From SXIZ01 sp040079795 (GTDB lineage: Bacteria; Pseudomonadota; Gammaproteobacteria; Methylococcales; Methylomonadaceae), in assembly GCA_040079795.1 (NCBI GenBank), contig JBEBJQ010000009.1:1-64000 (forward strand): DNA of 64,000 nt, in the 5' to 3' direction. The notes under the pieces are model-generated. The model did not search any database and was not told the origin of the DNA. It saw nothing but the letters and a program-made list of their open reading frames with translations. Position 1 is the first letter of the stretch. Every line of letters starts with the position of its first letter. Shown here piece after piece: positions 43,281 through 51,323 of the stretch. The translations under genes were made by a program, and so were the position numbers.

Positions 43281-44932
43281 TTAGATTAACCGGCGGCATA
43301 ATCTACGATCCTGCCAGCGGCATTGATGGCGTTAAACAAGACATATACCTCCAAGACGGGCGCATCGTCAACAAGCCCATCGGCGACTTTAAGGTTGATA
43401 AAGAATACGACCTAAACGGCAAGGTGGTCATGTCCGGTGCGATTGATATGCACACGCATATCGGCGGCGGCAAGGGCAATATTGCCCGTACCTTATTGCC
43501 GGAAGATCATCGCCAAGATCCGGTTATGCGCTCGGATATTACCCGTTCCGGCTGCGGTCATGCCATGCCCAGCACTTTCGTAACAGGCTATCGTTATGCC
43601 GAAATGGGCTATACCGCAGGCTTCGAACCTGCTGTACTGCCGATTAATGCCCGTCAAGCACACATGGAAATGGCGGACATCCCCATTTTGGATAAAGGTG
43701 GCTATGTTATGCTGGGCAGTGATGATTATTTGTTACGCATGCTTACTGCCAAAAAAGACCAGAAAGCCATTAACGACTATGTAGCTTGGACGATGCAAGC
43801 AGCCAAGGCGATTGGCGTTAAAGTGGTTAACCCCGGCGGCATTAATGCCTTCAAATTTAACCAGCGCAAACTAGATTTGGACGAGCAAAATGCCCATTAT
43901 GGGGTGACCCCACGTGAGATTTTGCGGGTGCTGGCGACGGCGGTAAAAGAAATCGGCGTGAAGCATCCGTTGCATGTGCATGGCTGTAACTTAGGTGTAC
44001 CCGGCAATGTGCAAACCACCTTGGACACTATCCAAGGTATCGGCGGCTTGCCGATGCACTTAACCCACATTCAGTTCCATAGCTATGGTACAGAAGGCGA
44101 TTTTAAATTCTCCTCCGGTGCGGCGAAAATTGCCGAAGCGGTCAATAAGAACAAGAATATCAGCATTGATGTTGGCCAAATTTTGTTCGGTCAAACTGTT
44201 ACCGCCTCCGGCGACAGCATGCGCCAACACTGCAACCACAAATTCGCCAGCCCCAATAAATGGGTGACCATGGATATTGAATGTGATGCCGGTTGCGGCG
44301 TAGTGCCTTTTAAATACAAAGACCAAAACTTTGTCAATGCCTTGCAATGGGCGATTGGCTTAGAAACCTTCCTGTTGGTCGAAGATCCGTGGCGCATTTT
44401 CCTCACCACCGACCATCCCAACGGAGCACCCTTCACCAGCTACCCACATTTGATCCGTTTGTTGATGGATAAAACCTTCCGTAATGACGTGTTGGCGACC
44501 ATCCATCCCGAAGCGCAAAAAATGACCACCTTGGCGTCGATTACCCGTGAATATAGCTTGCAAGAAATCGCCATCATGACCCGCGCCGGTGCCGCCAGAT
44601 TGATTGGTTTGCAAGACCGTGGCGCATTAAGTGCGGGCAACTGGGCGGATATTACCGTTTACACCGACAACCCCGACCGCCAAAAGATGTTTGAAAAACC
44701 GGATTATGTATTTAAGGATGGGCAATTGGTGGTGGTTGACGGTAAAGTCGTTTCAACCAAATGGGGAACAACGCATGTGGTTAAGCCTGAGTTTGATGTG
44801 TCAGTCGAAAGTGGCTTGCAAAAGTATTTTGATAGCTTTTTGACCATGAAATTGGGGAATTTTAAGATCAGTGATGATGAGATGACTGAGGATGGGCGGG
44901 GGAGTTTGACGGTGCATCCGCTAGCAAACTAA
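43274..44932 (+). CDS. fhcA: formylmethanofuran dehydrogenase-like subunit A (amidohydrolase)
   Basis: 552-aa amidohydrolase-superfamily subunit of the formyltransferase/hydrolase complex. Metal-site motifs: VVMSGAIDMHTHIGGGKGNI, then HPLHVHGCNLGVPGN and MHLTHIQFHSYG, with FLTTDHPNGAPFTSYPHLI near the C-terminus. The final residues are VHPLAN. A diverged second copy of the last 46 codons lies 588 bp downstream and ends VHPLRGVA. Two bases separate the stop from a small inserted gene; fhcD, normally next, is 4.5 kb away. Confidence 0.96.
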   Translation: MLIRLTGGIIYDPASGIDGVKQDIYLQDGRIVNKPIGDFKVDKEYDLNGKVVMSGAIDMHTHIGGGKGNIARTLLPEDHRQDPVMRSDITRSGCGHAMPSTFVTGYRYAEMGYTAGFEPAVLPINARQAHMEMADIPILDKGGYVMLGSDDYLLRMLTAKKDQKAINDYVAWTMQAAKAIGVKVVNPGGINAFKFNQRKLDLDEQNAHYGVTPREILRVLATAVKEIGVKHPLHVHGCNLGVPGNVQTTLDTIQGIGGLPMHLTHIQFHSYGTEGDFKFSSGAAKIAEAVNKNKNISIDVGQILFGQTVTASGDSMRQHCNHKFASPNKWVTMDIECDAGCGVVPFKYKDQNFVNALQWAIGLETFLLVEDPWRIFLTTDHPNGAPFTSYPHLIRLLMDKTFRNDVLATIHPEAQKMTTLASITREYSLQEIAIMTRAGAARLIGLQDRGALSAGNWADITVYTDNPDRQKMFEKPDYVFKDGQLVVVDGKVVSTKWGTTHVVKPEFDVSVESGLQKYFDSFLTMKLGNFKISDDEMTEDGRGSLTVHPLAN

Positions 44933-44934
44933 CT

Positions 44935-45177
44935 ATGCACATGAAATACACCCAGTATTTCGATGTCATGCGTCAACGCCCTGATCGGGCTGATATTCGA
45001 CTTGACTGGATTACACGAGTGGTTGAATTTCCAGTTAAAGAAGTCACGCAAGAAGATGGCAGGATTCGGCGCTGGGCGGCTATTGAGGAAGCGAATGGCA
45101 AATACTTACGTGTTGTTCTGCTTTCCGATGGCGAAACAGTTCACAATGCTTTTTTTGATAGGTCATTTACACCATGA
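44935..45177 (+). CDS. small TA-like protein (DUF4258-like) inserted after fhcA
   Basis: 80-aa protein, or 78 if started at the second Met (MKYTQYF). The sequence shows an N-terminal helix with RADIRLDWITRVVEFP and a beta part (RRWAAIEEANGKYLRVVLLS, ETVHNAFFDRSF). It resembles small DUF4258/BrnT-like proteins that travel with DUF2283 partners. Its stop overlaps the DUF2283 start by four bases. It begins 2 bp after fhcA. Toxin activity is not shown. Confidence 0.7.
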   Translation: MHMKYTQYFDVMRQRPDRADIRLDWITRVVEFPVKEVTQEDGRIRRWAAIEEANGKYLRVVLLSDGETVHNAFFDRSFTP

Positions 45178-45371
45178 AAATTAAATACTTTCAAGATACG
45201 GACACCTTATATATCGAGTTTCGCGTTGCTGATGTCTTTGAAACCAAAGATTTGGATGAAAATACCCTACTGGATATTGATGTAGACGGCAATATTTGCG
45301 GCATGACACTAGAGCATGCCCAGGAACGTGCAGATTTTCCAGCATTTTCTTATGAACAGATTGCGGCTTGA
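45174..45371 (+). CDS. DUF2283 protein
   Basis: 65-aa protein of the DUF2283 family: MKIKYFQDTDTLYIEFRVAD, then ENTLLDIDVDGNICGMTLEH and an acidic C-terminus. These are small single-domain proteins usually paired with a DUF4258-like gene and suspected to be antitoxin-like. Coupled to the previous gene by an ATGA overlap. Directly after its stop begins the second copy of the fhcA 3' end. Confidence 0.8.
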   Translation: MKIKYFQDTDTLYIEFRVADVFETKDLDENTLLDIDVDGNICGMTLEHAQERADFPAFSYEQIAA

Positions 45372-45526
45372 AATCTGAGTTTGATGCGTCAGTGGAAAGC
45401 GGCTTGCAGAAATACTTCAATAGCTTTTTGACCATGAAATTGGGGAATTTTAAGATCATTGATGATGAGATTACTGAAGATGGGCGGGGGAGTTTGACGG
45501 TGCATCCGTTGCGGGGTGTTGCTTAA
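45371..45526 (+). repeat. duplicated, untranslated copy of the fhcA 3' end
   Basis: The stretch 45371-45508 aligns without gaps to 44783-44920 at a constant 588-bp offset, with 13 differences in 138 positions (about 91% identity), most of them silent. It stays open in the fhcA frame and ends VHPLRGVA-stop, where the first copy ends VHPLAN-stop. It has no start codon. The two copies flank the DUF4258-like/DUF2283 cassette. Confidence 0.9.
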
Positions 45527-45590
45527 TAATAAACATTCTGGGTTGGATTCTTGTCTTGCTAACTGTAATGCTGGGTTTTATTTCATTAAT

Positions 45591-46688
45591 ATGGCAGAAA
45601 ACTATATAAAAGACTCTGAACCATTCGACCCAGAGTTTATTTCCCGAATAGAAATGATGGTACGAGCAGGCGATGCCCTTATTGCTTCACCTTCGACCAT
45701 ACAAGATGCTTATTCGTTGGAGGAATATATTATAAGGGGAGCTAACACTTCGCTTAATGTGCTTCTTGATACCAATATTCTCACTCGATTAATTCATTTG
45801 GCAAAAGGCATTGAAATTAATGAGAGTGAAAAAGAAATTTATCAAAATTGCTGTGCTGTCATGTGTTTTTTCATATTAGGGAAGTTTCAAGTCGAACCTA
45901 ATATTGCAGTTTATGAAAAAGCCTCTAAAAATGGGCATTCAAACGCTTTGAATGACTATCGAAATTTTATGATTGCTAACCATATTCATCCACTGGTTTA
46001 CGCAAAATTAGCATTTGGTCAGATTAATAAAATTGATACCAAACAAATTCAATATACAAAAGAAACAATAAACATTGGCAGCCCAGAAGAATCTGATTTT
46101 GCTAAAAAGCTTAATGACTGGAAATTAATCTATTTAAGCCTGCTAAAAGCAAAAACATTATTAAAAGCTGAGTTAGAGCGGACTGAAAAATTTAAAAGCA
46201 TGATGGAATGGTTTGTTTCTCAAAGTTCTACTACACCTGAAATTATAGTTTTTATCATATTTTTATTTAGTCCAAGAGCAAGCAACAAAATTGGTAAGAT
46301 GATAAATGACATTAAATCACCTGATTTTGAAATACAAAAAGAAGGATTAAAAAATACTGCCTGGGATTTAACTTTTCTTACTGAGTGGGACACAAAGTGC
46401 CGGTCTCAGCCAAAAACAACAGTATGGTTTTTTTGTACGCACGATAAAGTTCTTGAAGCAATAGCTAGATACTGTCATCCAAAACAAGTCGAAGATAAAG
46501 ACATTACATTACAAAATTTAATAACCGATTACTGGGGCAAAAGCGAAGGTAAAAAAGTTTACTCACATTATAAAGAAATGGAAAAAGCCATTTCATCAAA
46601 TATAGACAATAGAAGAGATCACAATAGGACTGTTTGGTCTAACATAGATAAAATGATTGAAGATTTAGAACTAGAATTGCAAATGTAA
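45591..46688 (+). CDS. uncharacterised protein with a PIN-like nuclease signature
   Basis: 365-aa protein started at ATG 45591 (MAENYIKDSE); a longer frame starts in the fhcA repeat and is unlikely. A PIN-type first strand is visible (SLNVLLDTNILTRLI, D60), and a late strand TTVWFFCTHDKVLEAIARY resembles the PIN third acidic site. Between them is a long helical insertion. The C-terminus is charged and helical. No family name can be given. DNA here is AT-rich with different codon use from the fhc genes, suggesting transfer. A role as an RNA-cleaving toxin or defence nuclease is a guess. Confidence 0.65.
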   Translation: MAENYIKDSEPFDPEFISRIEMMVRAGDALIASPSTIQDAYSLEEYIIRGANTSLNVLLDTNILTRLIHLAKGIEINESEKEIYQNCCAVMCFFILGKFQVEPNIAVYEKASKNGHSNALNDYRNFMIANHIHPLVYAKLAFGQINKIDTKQIQYTKETINIGSPEESDFAKKLNDWKLIYLSLLKAKTLLKAELERTEKFKSMMEWFVSQSSTTPEIIVFIIFLFSPRASNKIGKMINDIKSPDFEIQKEGLKNTAWDLTFLTEWDTKCRSQPKTTVWFFCTHDKVLEAIARYCHPKQVEDKDITLQNLITDYWGKSEGKKVYSHYKEMEKAISSNIDNRRDHNRTVWSNIDKMIEDLELELQM

Positions 46689-46786
46689 AAACCTTATAAA
46701 TCCGTTTATTAATCTAGCCAGAGGCTGTAAATTAGAGTGCAAAAATCATGGCGCACCCTACACGAATTATTATTTGGAGTTTTGTT

Positions 46787-47552
46787 ATGGAGTATTTTTT
46801 ATTAGGTTTTGTACTTATTCTTTTGTTATTGTCGTTCTCAGTTGATAGTATGAAAGAAAAAGCTAAAAACTCTAAAGCAGATTTTGAACAAAAGTTAAAC
46901 TCACTGCCTGATTTTGATTCAACCCAACAAGTTTTAGCTTTTGCTTCACCTTTAGAGGTTGAAACTTATGCATACAATTCAGGTATTGCGCTTGATGACC
47001 AAAGAAAAGAAAATGTGCCTTATTACTACTGGCGATAAATTCGATTCATGGCGCATTATTCCTTACAAGGATGTTTTATCTGTTGAACTGTTTGAAGACG
47101 GCAATTCGATCACTAAAGCTGTTAGATCATCGCAAATCGGTAGTGCCGCTTTGGGCGGTTTATTGCTTGGAGGTGTTGGTGCAATTGTTGGCGGTTTATC
47201 TGGAAAAACCAAATCGTCTACAACAACAAACCGCATTGAATTAAGGCTTATCGTTAATGAGGTAAATAATCCACTGCACGACGTTATATTTCTAAATGTG
47301 GAAGCGAAAAAAAAGGATAAGCTATATATAAAATCAATGCAGTTAGCGCGCCGTTGGCATGGCATCATTGAAGTTATCCTTAAACAAACTGAAGATGGAA
47401 AAGAAACAACCTCAAAAGCCAATGAAGTTAAAACACACCCTAAACTATCCAGTGTTGCGGATGAGATTAAAAAGCTTGCCGATCTTCAAAGTGCAGGTGT
47501 TTTGACCTTAGAGGAATTTCAACAGCAAAAAGCCAAGTTATTAAGCGATTAA
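46787..47552 (+). pseudogene. SHOCT-domain membrane protein split by a frameshift
   Basis: Two overlapping frames encode one protein family. Frame one (46787-47038) has an N-terminal membrane helix (about 3-22) and ends in SGIALDDQRK. Frame two continues as KMCLITTGDKFDSWRIIPYKDVLSVELFED, a glycine-rich hydrophobic segment (GGLLLGGVGAIVGGLSGKTK), and a C-terminal SHOCT domain (IKKLADLQSAGVLTLEEFQQQ). Removing one base in the A-rich run at 47001-47013 joins them. ATG 46787 has a GGAG site. Either a mutation, a sequencing slip, or less likely programmed slippage. Confidence 0.75.
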
Positions 47553-47565
47553 TATAGTGCCGTAG

Positions 47566-47592
47566 GTTGGACTGAGCAACGTGAAGCCCAAC
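47566..47592. repeat. GTAGGTTGG-family hairpin
   Basis: Imperfect inverted repeat GTTGGACT / AGCCCAAC with one mismatch and an 11-base loop, preceded by CGTA. It matches the hairpin after mxaF (4108-4133) in stem sequence. It follows the SHOCT gene and could act as a weak terminator. Confidence 0.6.
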
Positions 47593-47647
47593 GAGCTGAG
47601 GAATAAGTAAAACAATAGGTTGATAAAACGAGCTTAGGAAAACTGAA

Positions 47648-47764
47648 ATGACTATAAAACAACAATTGATTGCAGAGATTCAAAGTATTGATAATTCAAT
47701 TGCTTTAGGCAACGCCAAACACGAAGCGTATCAATTAGTGTGCAGAAAAGCGTTACGCACCTAA
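47648..47764 (+). pseudogene. possible small antitoxin-like fragment
   Basis: A 38-codon frame (MTIKQQLIAEIQSIDNS...RKALRT). The first 20 residues resemble the N-terminus of small antitoxin-type helical proteins, but no full domain is present. There is no clear ribosome-binding site. It may be a remnant of a TA gene; low confidence. Confidence 0.3.
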
Positions 47765-47782
47765 CAGACCGAGGTACAAACC

Positions 47783-48007
47783 ATGCAAGCCATCAAACAA
47801 TACACCGAAGTCATCGACGGCAGCATCCACATCAATCTGCCTAAGAATTTCACTGCCAAACGGGTGGAGCTGATTATTTTGTCCGCTGACGACAATAATG
47901 TTGCAGAAGGTGATTTTCAACGGTTTCTGCTCGACAGCCCAGAAATGGCTGATGAAGAATACCAAACAATTGAAGAAAAAAGACGGCATCTTAACCAATG
48001 GACTTAA
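47783..48007 (+). CDS. antitoxin of a PIN-toxin module, orphaned
   Basis: 74-aa protein. The N-terminal half (YTEVIDGSIHINLPKNFTAK, RVELIILSADDN) looks like a swapped-hairpin or AbrB-like DNA-binding domain. The C-terminal half is acidic (SPEMADEEYQTIEEKRR), as in antitoxins of PIN toxins. It overlaps by 10 bases the start of a PIN gene that is truncated after 21 codons. GAGG lies upstream of the ATG. Confidence 0.7.
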   Translation: MQAIKQYTEVIDGSIHINLPKNFTAKRVELIILSADDNNVAEGDFQRFLLDSPEMADEEYQTIEEKRRHLNQWT

Positions 48008-48063
48008 TTTTCCTGGATACCAATATATTAATGGCCCATAAACGCGCGAAAAAGGTGTACTAG
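47998..48063 (+). pseudogene. truncated PIN-domain toxin fragment
   Basis: 21-codon frame MDLIFLDTNILMAHKRAKKV(Y)-stop. The MDLIFLDTNILMAHK part is a PIN N-terminus with the first catalytic Asp. The rest of the domain is absent; murI starts one base later. A deletion has fused the TA remnant to murI. Confidence 0.72.
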
Positions 48064-48064
48064 C

Positions 48065-48877
48065 GTGGATAATATTAAAAACTATCCCATCGGAGTTTTT
48101 GATTCGGGGGTGGGCGGCCTTTCGGTATTACGTGAGATACAAAAACTGCTGCCGCATGAAAATCTCCTGTATGTCGCAGATTCTGCCCATGCCCCCTACG
48201 GTGAAAAATCTAAAGACTATATTCTGGAACGCTCAACAGCCATTGTTGAGTTTTTTGTTAGCCAACAGGTAAAAGCTATTGTGGTCGCTTGTAATACTGC
48301 AACGGGCGCGGCTGTAAAAGAATTACGGCCTAAACATACTTTGCCCATTATAGCCATGGAGCCAGCAGTCAAACCCGCCTCGGAACGCACACAAACAGGT
48401 GCTATCGGCGTAATGGCAACCCGTCGAACCCTGTCCAGTAATAATTCCCAGATGCTATTTGCCCGATTTGCCGATCAAGTAACCATTATTCCCCAAGCTT
48501 GCCCTGGATTGGTTGAACAGGTAGAGCGTGGCGAATTAACCACAGACAAAACGCGCGACTTGGTGTCGCAATATGTGCTGCCATTGGTCGAACAAAATGT
48601 TGACTTTATTGTATTGGGTTGCACCCATTATCCGTTTTTGGCTGCTCTTATCCAAGAGATAGCAGGCCCTACCGTATCGGTTATTGATTCTGGCTTTGCT
48701 ATTGCACGCGAACTTCGATCCCGCCTTGAAAAAGCTGAAATTTTGACGCATCGCGCATATCAGGGTTCCGTGCAGTTTTGGAGTAGTGATTATTCTGACC
48801 AGGCGAGAAGAATTATTTCACATTTGTGGGGCACTGATGTCGAGGTGGCTGTTTTGCCTGAGCAGGCTTTAGCTTAA
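48065..48877 (+). CDS. murI: glutamate racemase
   Basis: 270-aa enzyme that makes D-glutamate for peptidoglycan. PIGVFDSGVGGLSVLREI near the N-terminus, catalytic Cys in VVACNTATGAA and second catalytic Cys in IVLGCTHYPFLAALI. Starts at GTG 48065 (VDNIKNYPIG). The ribosome-binding site is not obvious because the upstream DNA is the truncated PIN gene. murI is a core gene and its place between fhcA and fhcD is unusual. Confidence 0.95.
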   Translation: MDNIKNYPIGVFDSGVGGLSVLREIQKLLPHENLLYVADSAHAPYGEKSKDYILERSTAIVEFFVSQQVKAIVVACNTATGAAVKELRPKHTLPIIAMEPAVKPASERTQTGAIGVMATRRTLSSNNSQMLFARFADQVTIIPQACPGLVEQVERGELTTDKTRDLVSQYVLPLVEQNVDFIVLGCTHYPFLAALIQEIAGPTVSVIDSGFAIARELRSRLEKAEILTHRAYQGSVQFWSSDYSDQARRIISHLWGTDVEVAVLPEQALA

Positions 48878-48958
48878 AAATGCCGACTAAACAGGGCGAC
48901 GTCCAAGATTTGTCACTTCGCTCTGATTATAAAGTGTATATATTATATAAATAAATTT

Positions 48959-49186
48959 ATGCCAACCCTGCTAATGCTTGAAGGATTTAAGTTTTTCTTC
49001 TATGCCAACGAACATGAACCCAAACACATTCATGTAATGAAAGGAGGGGATTTCACTAAAATCGAATTACAATCTTTGGCGGTAACCCATAATTATATGA
49101 AACCAAAAGATTTAAAACGTGCCTTAGAGATTGTTAAGTATAACCAAGCAGAGTTTGAGAGGAAATGGGATGAGTACTTTAATTAA
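48959..49186 (+). CDS. DUF4160 protein
   Basis: 75-aa protein of the DUF4160 family: MPTLLMLEGFKFFFYANEHE and PKHIHVMKGGDFTKIEL with two conserved His, then KDLKRALEIVKYNQAEFERKW. DUF4160 and DUF2442 genes form frequent small pairs with TA-like genetics, function unproven. It overlaps the DUF2442 gene by 17 bases. Confidence 0.82.
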   Translation: MPTLLMLEGFKFFFYANEHEPKHIHVMKGGDFTKIELQSLAVTHNYMKPKDLKRALEIVKYNQAEFERKWDEYFN

Positions 49187-49415
49187 AGGTAAGTCAGTAC
49201 ATGTGGATGATCGCTATCTTCAGGTTGAACTCGAAGATGGGCGCATTATACTAACCCCTATGGCTTGGTATAAAGAATTACAAGAGGCGACCTTAAAGCA
49301 ATTGACCCATTACGAACTCATTTGTCAAGGAACCGGTATTGAATGGCCAGAATTGGATTATCACTTAAGTATAGACAGTATGTTGGCCGCCCAAGCTATG
49401 CAAAAAGCGGCCTGA
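49170..49415 (+). CDS. DUF2442 protein
   Basis: 81-aa protein of the DUF2442 family: VHVDDRYLQVELEDGRIILT, MAWYKELQEAT, then IEWPELDYHLSIDSML. ATG 49170 is chosen because the family domain begins directly after it; an earlier in-frame ATG lies inside the DUF4160 gene. Partner of the preceding DUF4160 protein. 61 bp before fhcD. Confidence 0.82.
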   Translation: MSTLIKGKSVHVDDRYLQVELEDGRIILTPMAWYKELQEATLKQLTHYELICQGTGIEWPELDYHLSIDSMLAAQAMQKAA

Positions 49416-49476
49416 TAATGCCGTAATCCCGATACAATACCCTGCGTAACAAAATATTAACCATGAGTATAACCAT

Positions 49477-50373
49477 ATGATTATAAATGGCGTAAGCATA
49501 GACGCAACTTTTGCGGAAGCCTTTCCCATGAAAGCCACCCGTGCCATTATCACCGCGCACAATGAAAAATGGGCGATGATCGCCGCGCAAGCCATGACCG
49601 GTTTTGCCACTTCGGTGATTGCCTGTGGCTGTGAAGCGGGGATTGATCGGGTGCTTGACCCCTCCGAAACCCCCGACGGACGTCCCGGTGTGGCGGTAAT
49701 GATTTTTGCGATGGGCGGCAAAGGCTTGGCGAAACAACTGGAAACCCGCGCCGGCCAATGCGTGTTAACTTCGCCAACTTCTGCGCTGTTCGCAGGCATC
49801 GACGGTGGCATCCGCATTCCGTTGGGTAAAAACCTGCGTTATTTCGGTGATGGTTTTCAAATTGCTAAAGTGATCGACGGTAAGCGCTATTGGCGGATTC
49901 CGGTCATGGATGGCGAATTTTTAACTGAAGCAACTACCGGACAAGTTGATGCAGTAGGCGGCGGTAATTTTTTAGTATTGGCGCAATCACAAGCGCAAGC
50001 CTTGTCGGCGTGTGAAGCTGCTATTGAAGAAATGTGTAAAGTCCCAAATGTGATTATGCCGTTTCCTGGCGGCGTGGTTCGTTCCGGCTCTAAAGTCGGT
50101 TCAAAATATACTACACTCAATGCTTCCACTAATGACGCTTTTTGCCCCACGCTCAAAGGCGCGACCAAAACCGAGCTGTCCCCAGATATTGAATCGGTTA
50201 TGGAAATCGTGATCGATGGCTTAAGCAAAGAGGATATTGATAAAGCCATGCGCGTAGGTATTCAAGCAGTGTGTAATCTGGGTTCAGCTAATGGCATCAA
50301 ACGCATTAGCGCCGGTAACTACGGCGGTAAACTAGGGCCATTCCACTTTCATTTACAGGAGATCATGGCATGA
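49477..50373 (+). CDS. fhcD: formylmethanofuran-tetrahydromethanopterin formyltransferase
   Basis: 298-aa Ftr homologue and catalytic subunit of the Fhc complex, moving the formyl group from tetrahydromethanopterin to the methanofuran analogue. MIINGVSIDATFAEAFPMKA at the N-terminus, CGCEAGIDRVLDPSETPDGRP, LGKNLRYFGDGFQ and the C-terminal SAGNYGGKLGPFHFHLQEIM are all typical. Full family length. Four-base overlap with fhcC. Confidence 0.96.
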   Translation: MIINGVSIDATFAEAFPMKATRAIITAHNEKWAMIAAQAMTGFATSVIACGCEAGIDRVLDPSETPDGRPGVAVMIFAMGGKGLAKQLETRAGQCVLTSPTSALFAGIDGGIRIPLGKNLRYFGDGFQIAKVIDGKRYWRIPVMDGEFLTEATTGQVDAVGGGNFLVLAQSQAQALSACEAAIEEMCKVPNVIMPFPGGVVRSGSKVGSKYTTLNASTNDAFCPTLKGATKTELSPDIESVMEIVIDGLSKEDIDKAMRVGIQAVCNLGSANGIKRISAGNYGGKLGPFHFHLQEIMA

Positions 50374-51182
50374 GTGCCTTAACCTTTACGTTAAAACAAG
50401 CCCCTGCACAACGGGTGGATATGTCACCGTTGGTGTGCCAAAAGTTGGCGAATTTACCGTTGGCTGAGATAGCAGCGATCACATTACAAAATGGCAAACG
50501 TAAGCCGCGAGTGGATGAATTGTTTGCCATAACGGGCGATGATGCCCAAAATATCGTTATTAAAAATAGCTGTGACAAGCTGGATTTTATTGGCAAAGAA
50601 CTGGATGGCGGCACTATTAGCGTTGAAGGCGATGCGGGTGCGTATTTAGGTCTGGGAATGAAAGCAGGTGAACTAAAAGTCACGGGAAATGTAGGCTTAT
50701 ATGCCGCGTGCGAAATGAAAAAGGGCTATCTGGAAATTAGTGGTAATGTCGGCGACTTTCTGGGCGGTGCATTACCCGGTAATAAAATGGGTATGAAAGG
50801 CGGTACTATTTTAATTAAAGGTAATGCCGGCGAACGGGTGGGCGACCATTTGCGCCGGGGCACGATTTTAATTGAAGGCAATGCGGGTGACTATTGCGGC
50901 TCACGTATGACTGCCGGAACCATTGCCGTCATGGGACAAACGGGACGCTATTTAGGCTACGCCATGCGGCGGGGTACTTTATTACTTTGGCAAAAACCGG
51001 TACTCTCGGCCAGCTTTAACGACTGTGGTGCGCATACCTTAGGCTTCCTGCCTTTGCTCTTTGCTTCTTTTAAAAAATTCAATTCCAAGTTTGCAGATAC
51101 CGGTTTAGCTTTCAACCGCGTACAGCGTTATGCAGGCGATATGGCAGAAACCGGACGCGGGGAAATTTTAGTCAAATTATAA
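50370..51182 (+). CDS. fhcC: formylmethanofuran dehydrogenase-like subunit C
   Basis: 270-aa FwdC/FhcC subunit. The C-terminal half is a right-handed beta-helix of repeated G-x-x-G-D/GN units (TGNVGLYAACEMKKGYLEI, SGNVGDFLGGALPG, KGNAGERVGDHLRRGTILIE, EGNAGDYCGSRMTAGT), the same fold as glutamate synthase C-terminal domains. Completes the fhcBADC set together with fhcD. Confidence 0.95.
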   Translation: MSALTFTLKQAPAQRVDMSPLVCQKLANLPLAEIAAITLQNGKRKPRVDELFAITGDDAQNIVIKNSCDKLDFIGKELDGGTISVEGDAGAYLGLGMKAGELKVTGNVGLYAACEMKKGYLEISGNVGDFLGGALPGNKMGMKGGTILIKGNAGERVGDHLRRGTILIEGNAGDYCGSRMTAGTIAVMGQTGRYLGYAMRRGTLLLWQKPVLSASFNDCGAHTLGFLPLLFASFKKFNSKFADTGLAFNRVQRYAGDMAETGRGEILVKL

Positions 51183-51323
51183 CAATGTGAACTGGTAAGC
51201 TATTTAGGGATGCAAAAAATCTATTGTTGTCTACACTAGGTAGTGTTTTTTCGCGTATAAAAGCACTACTCAGCAAAGCAGGCTTTAGTTTTCAGTCCGC
51301 TTGCTAATCAACATCGGAAATTT

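Noticed and set aside
46748..46786. Earlier ATG for the SHOCT gene
   Set aside because: The stretch GCGCACCCTAC looks like an intergenic repeat, and ATG 46787 has a proper GGAG site and begins a membrane helix.
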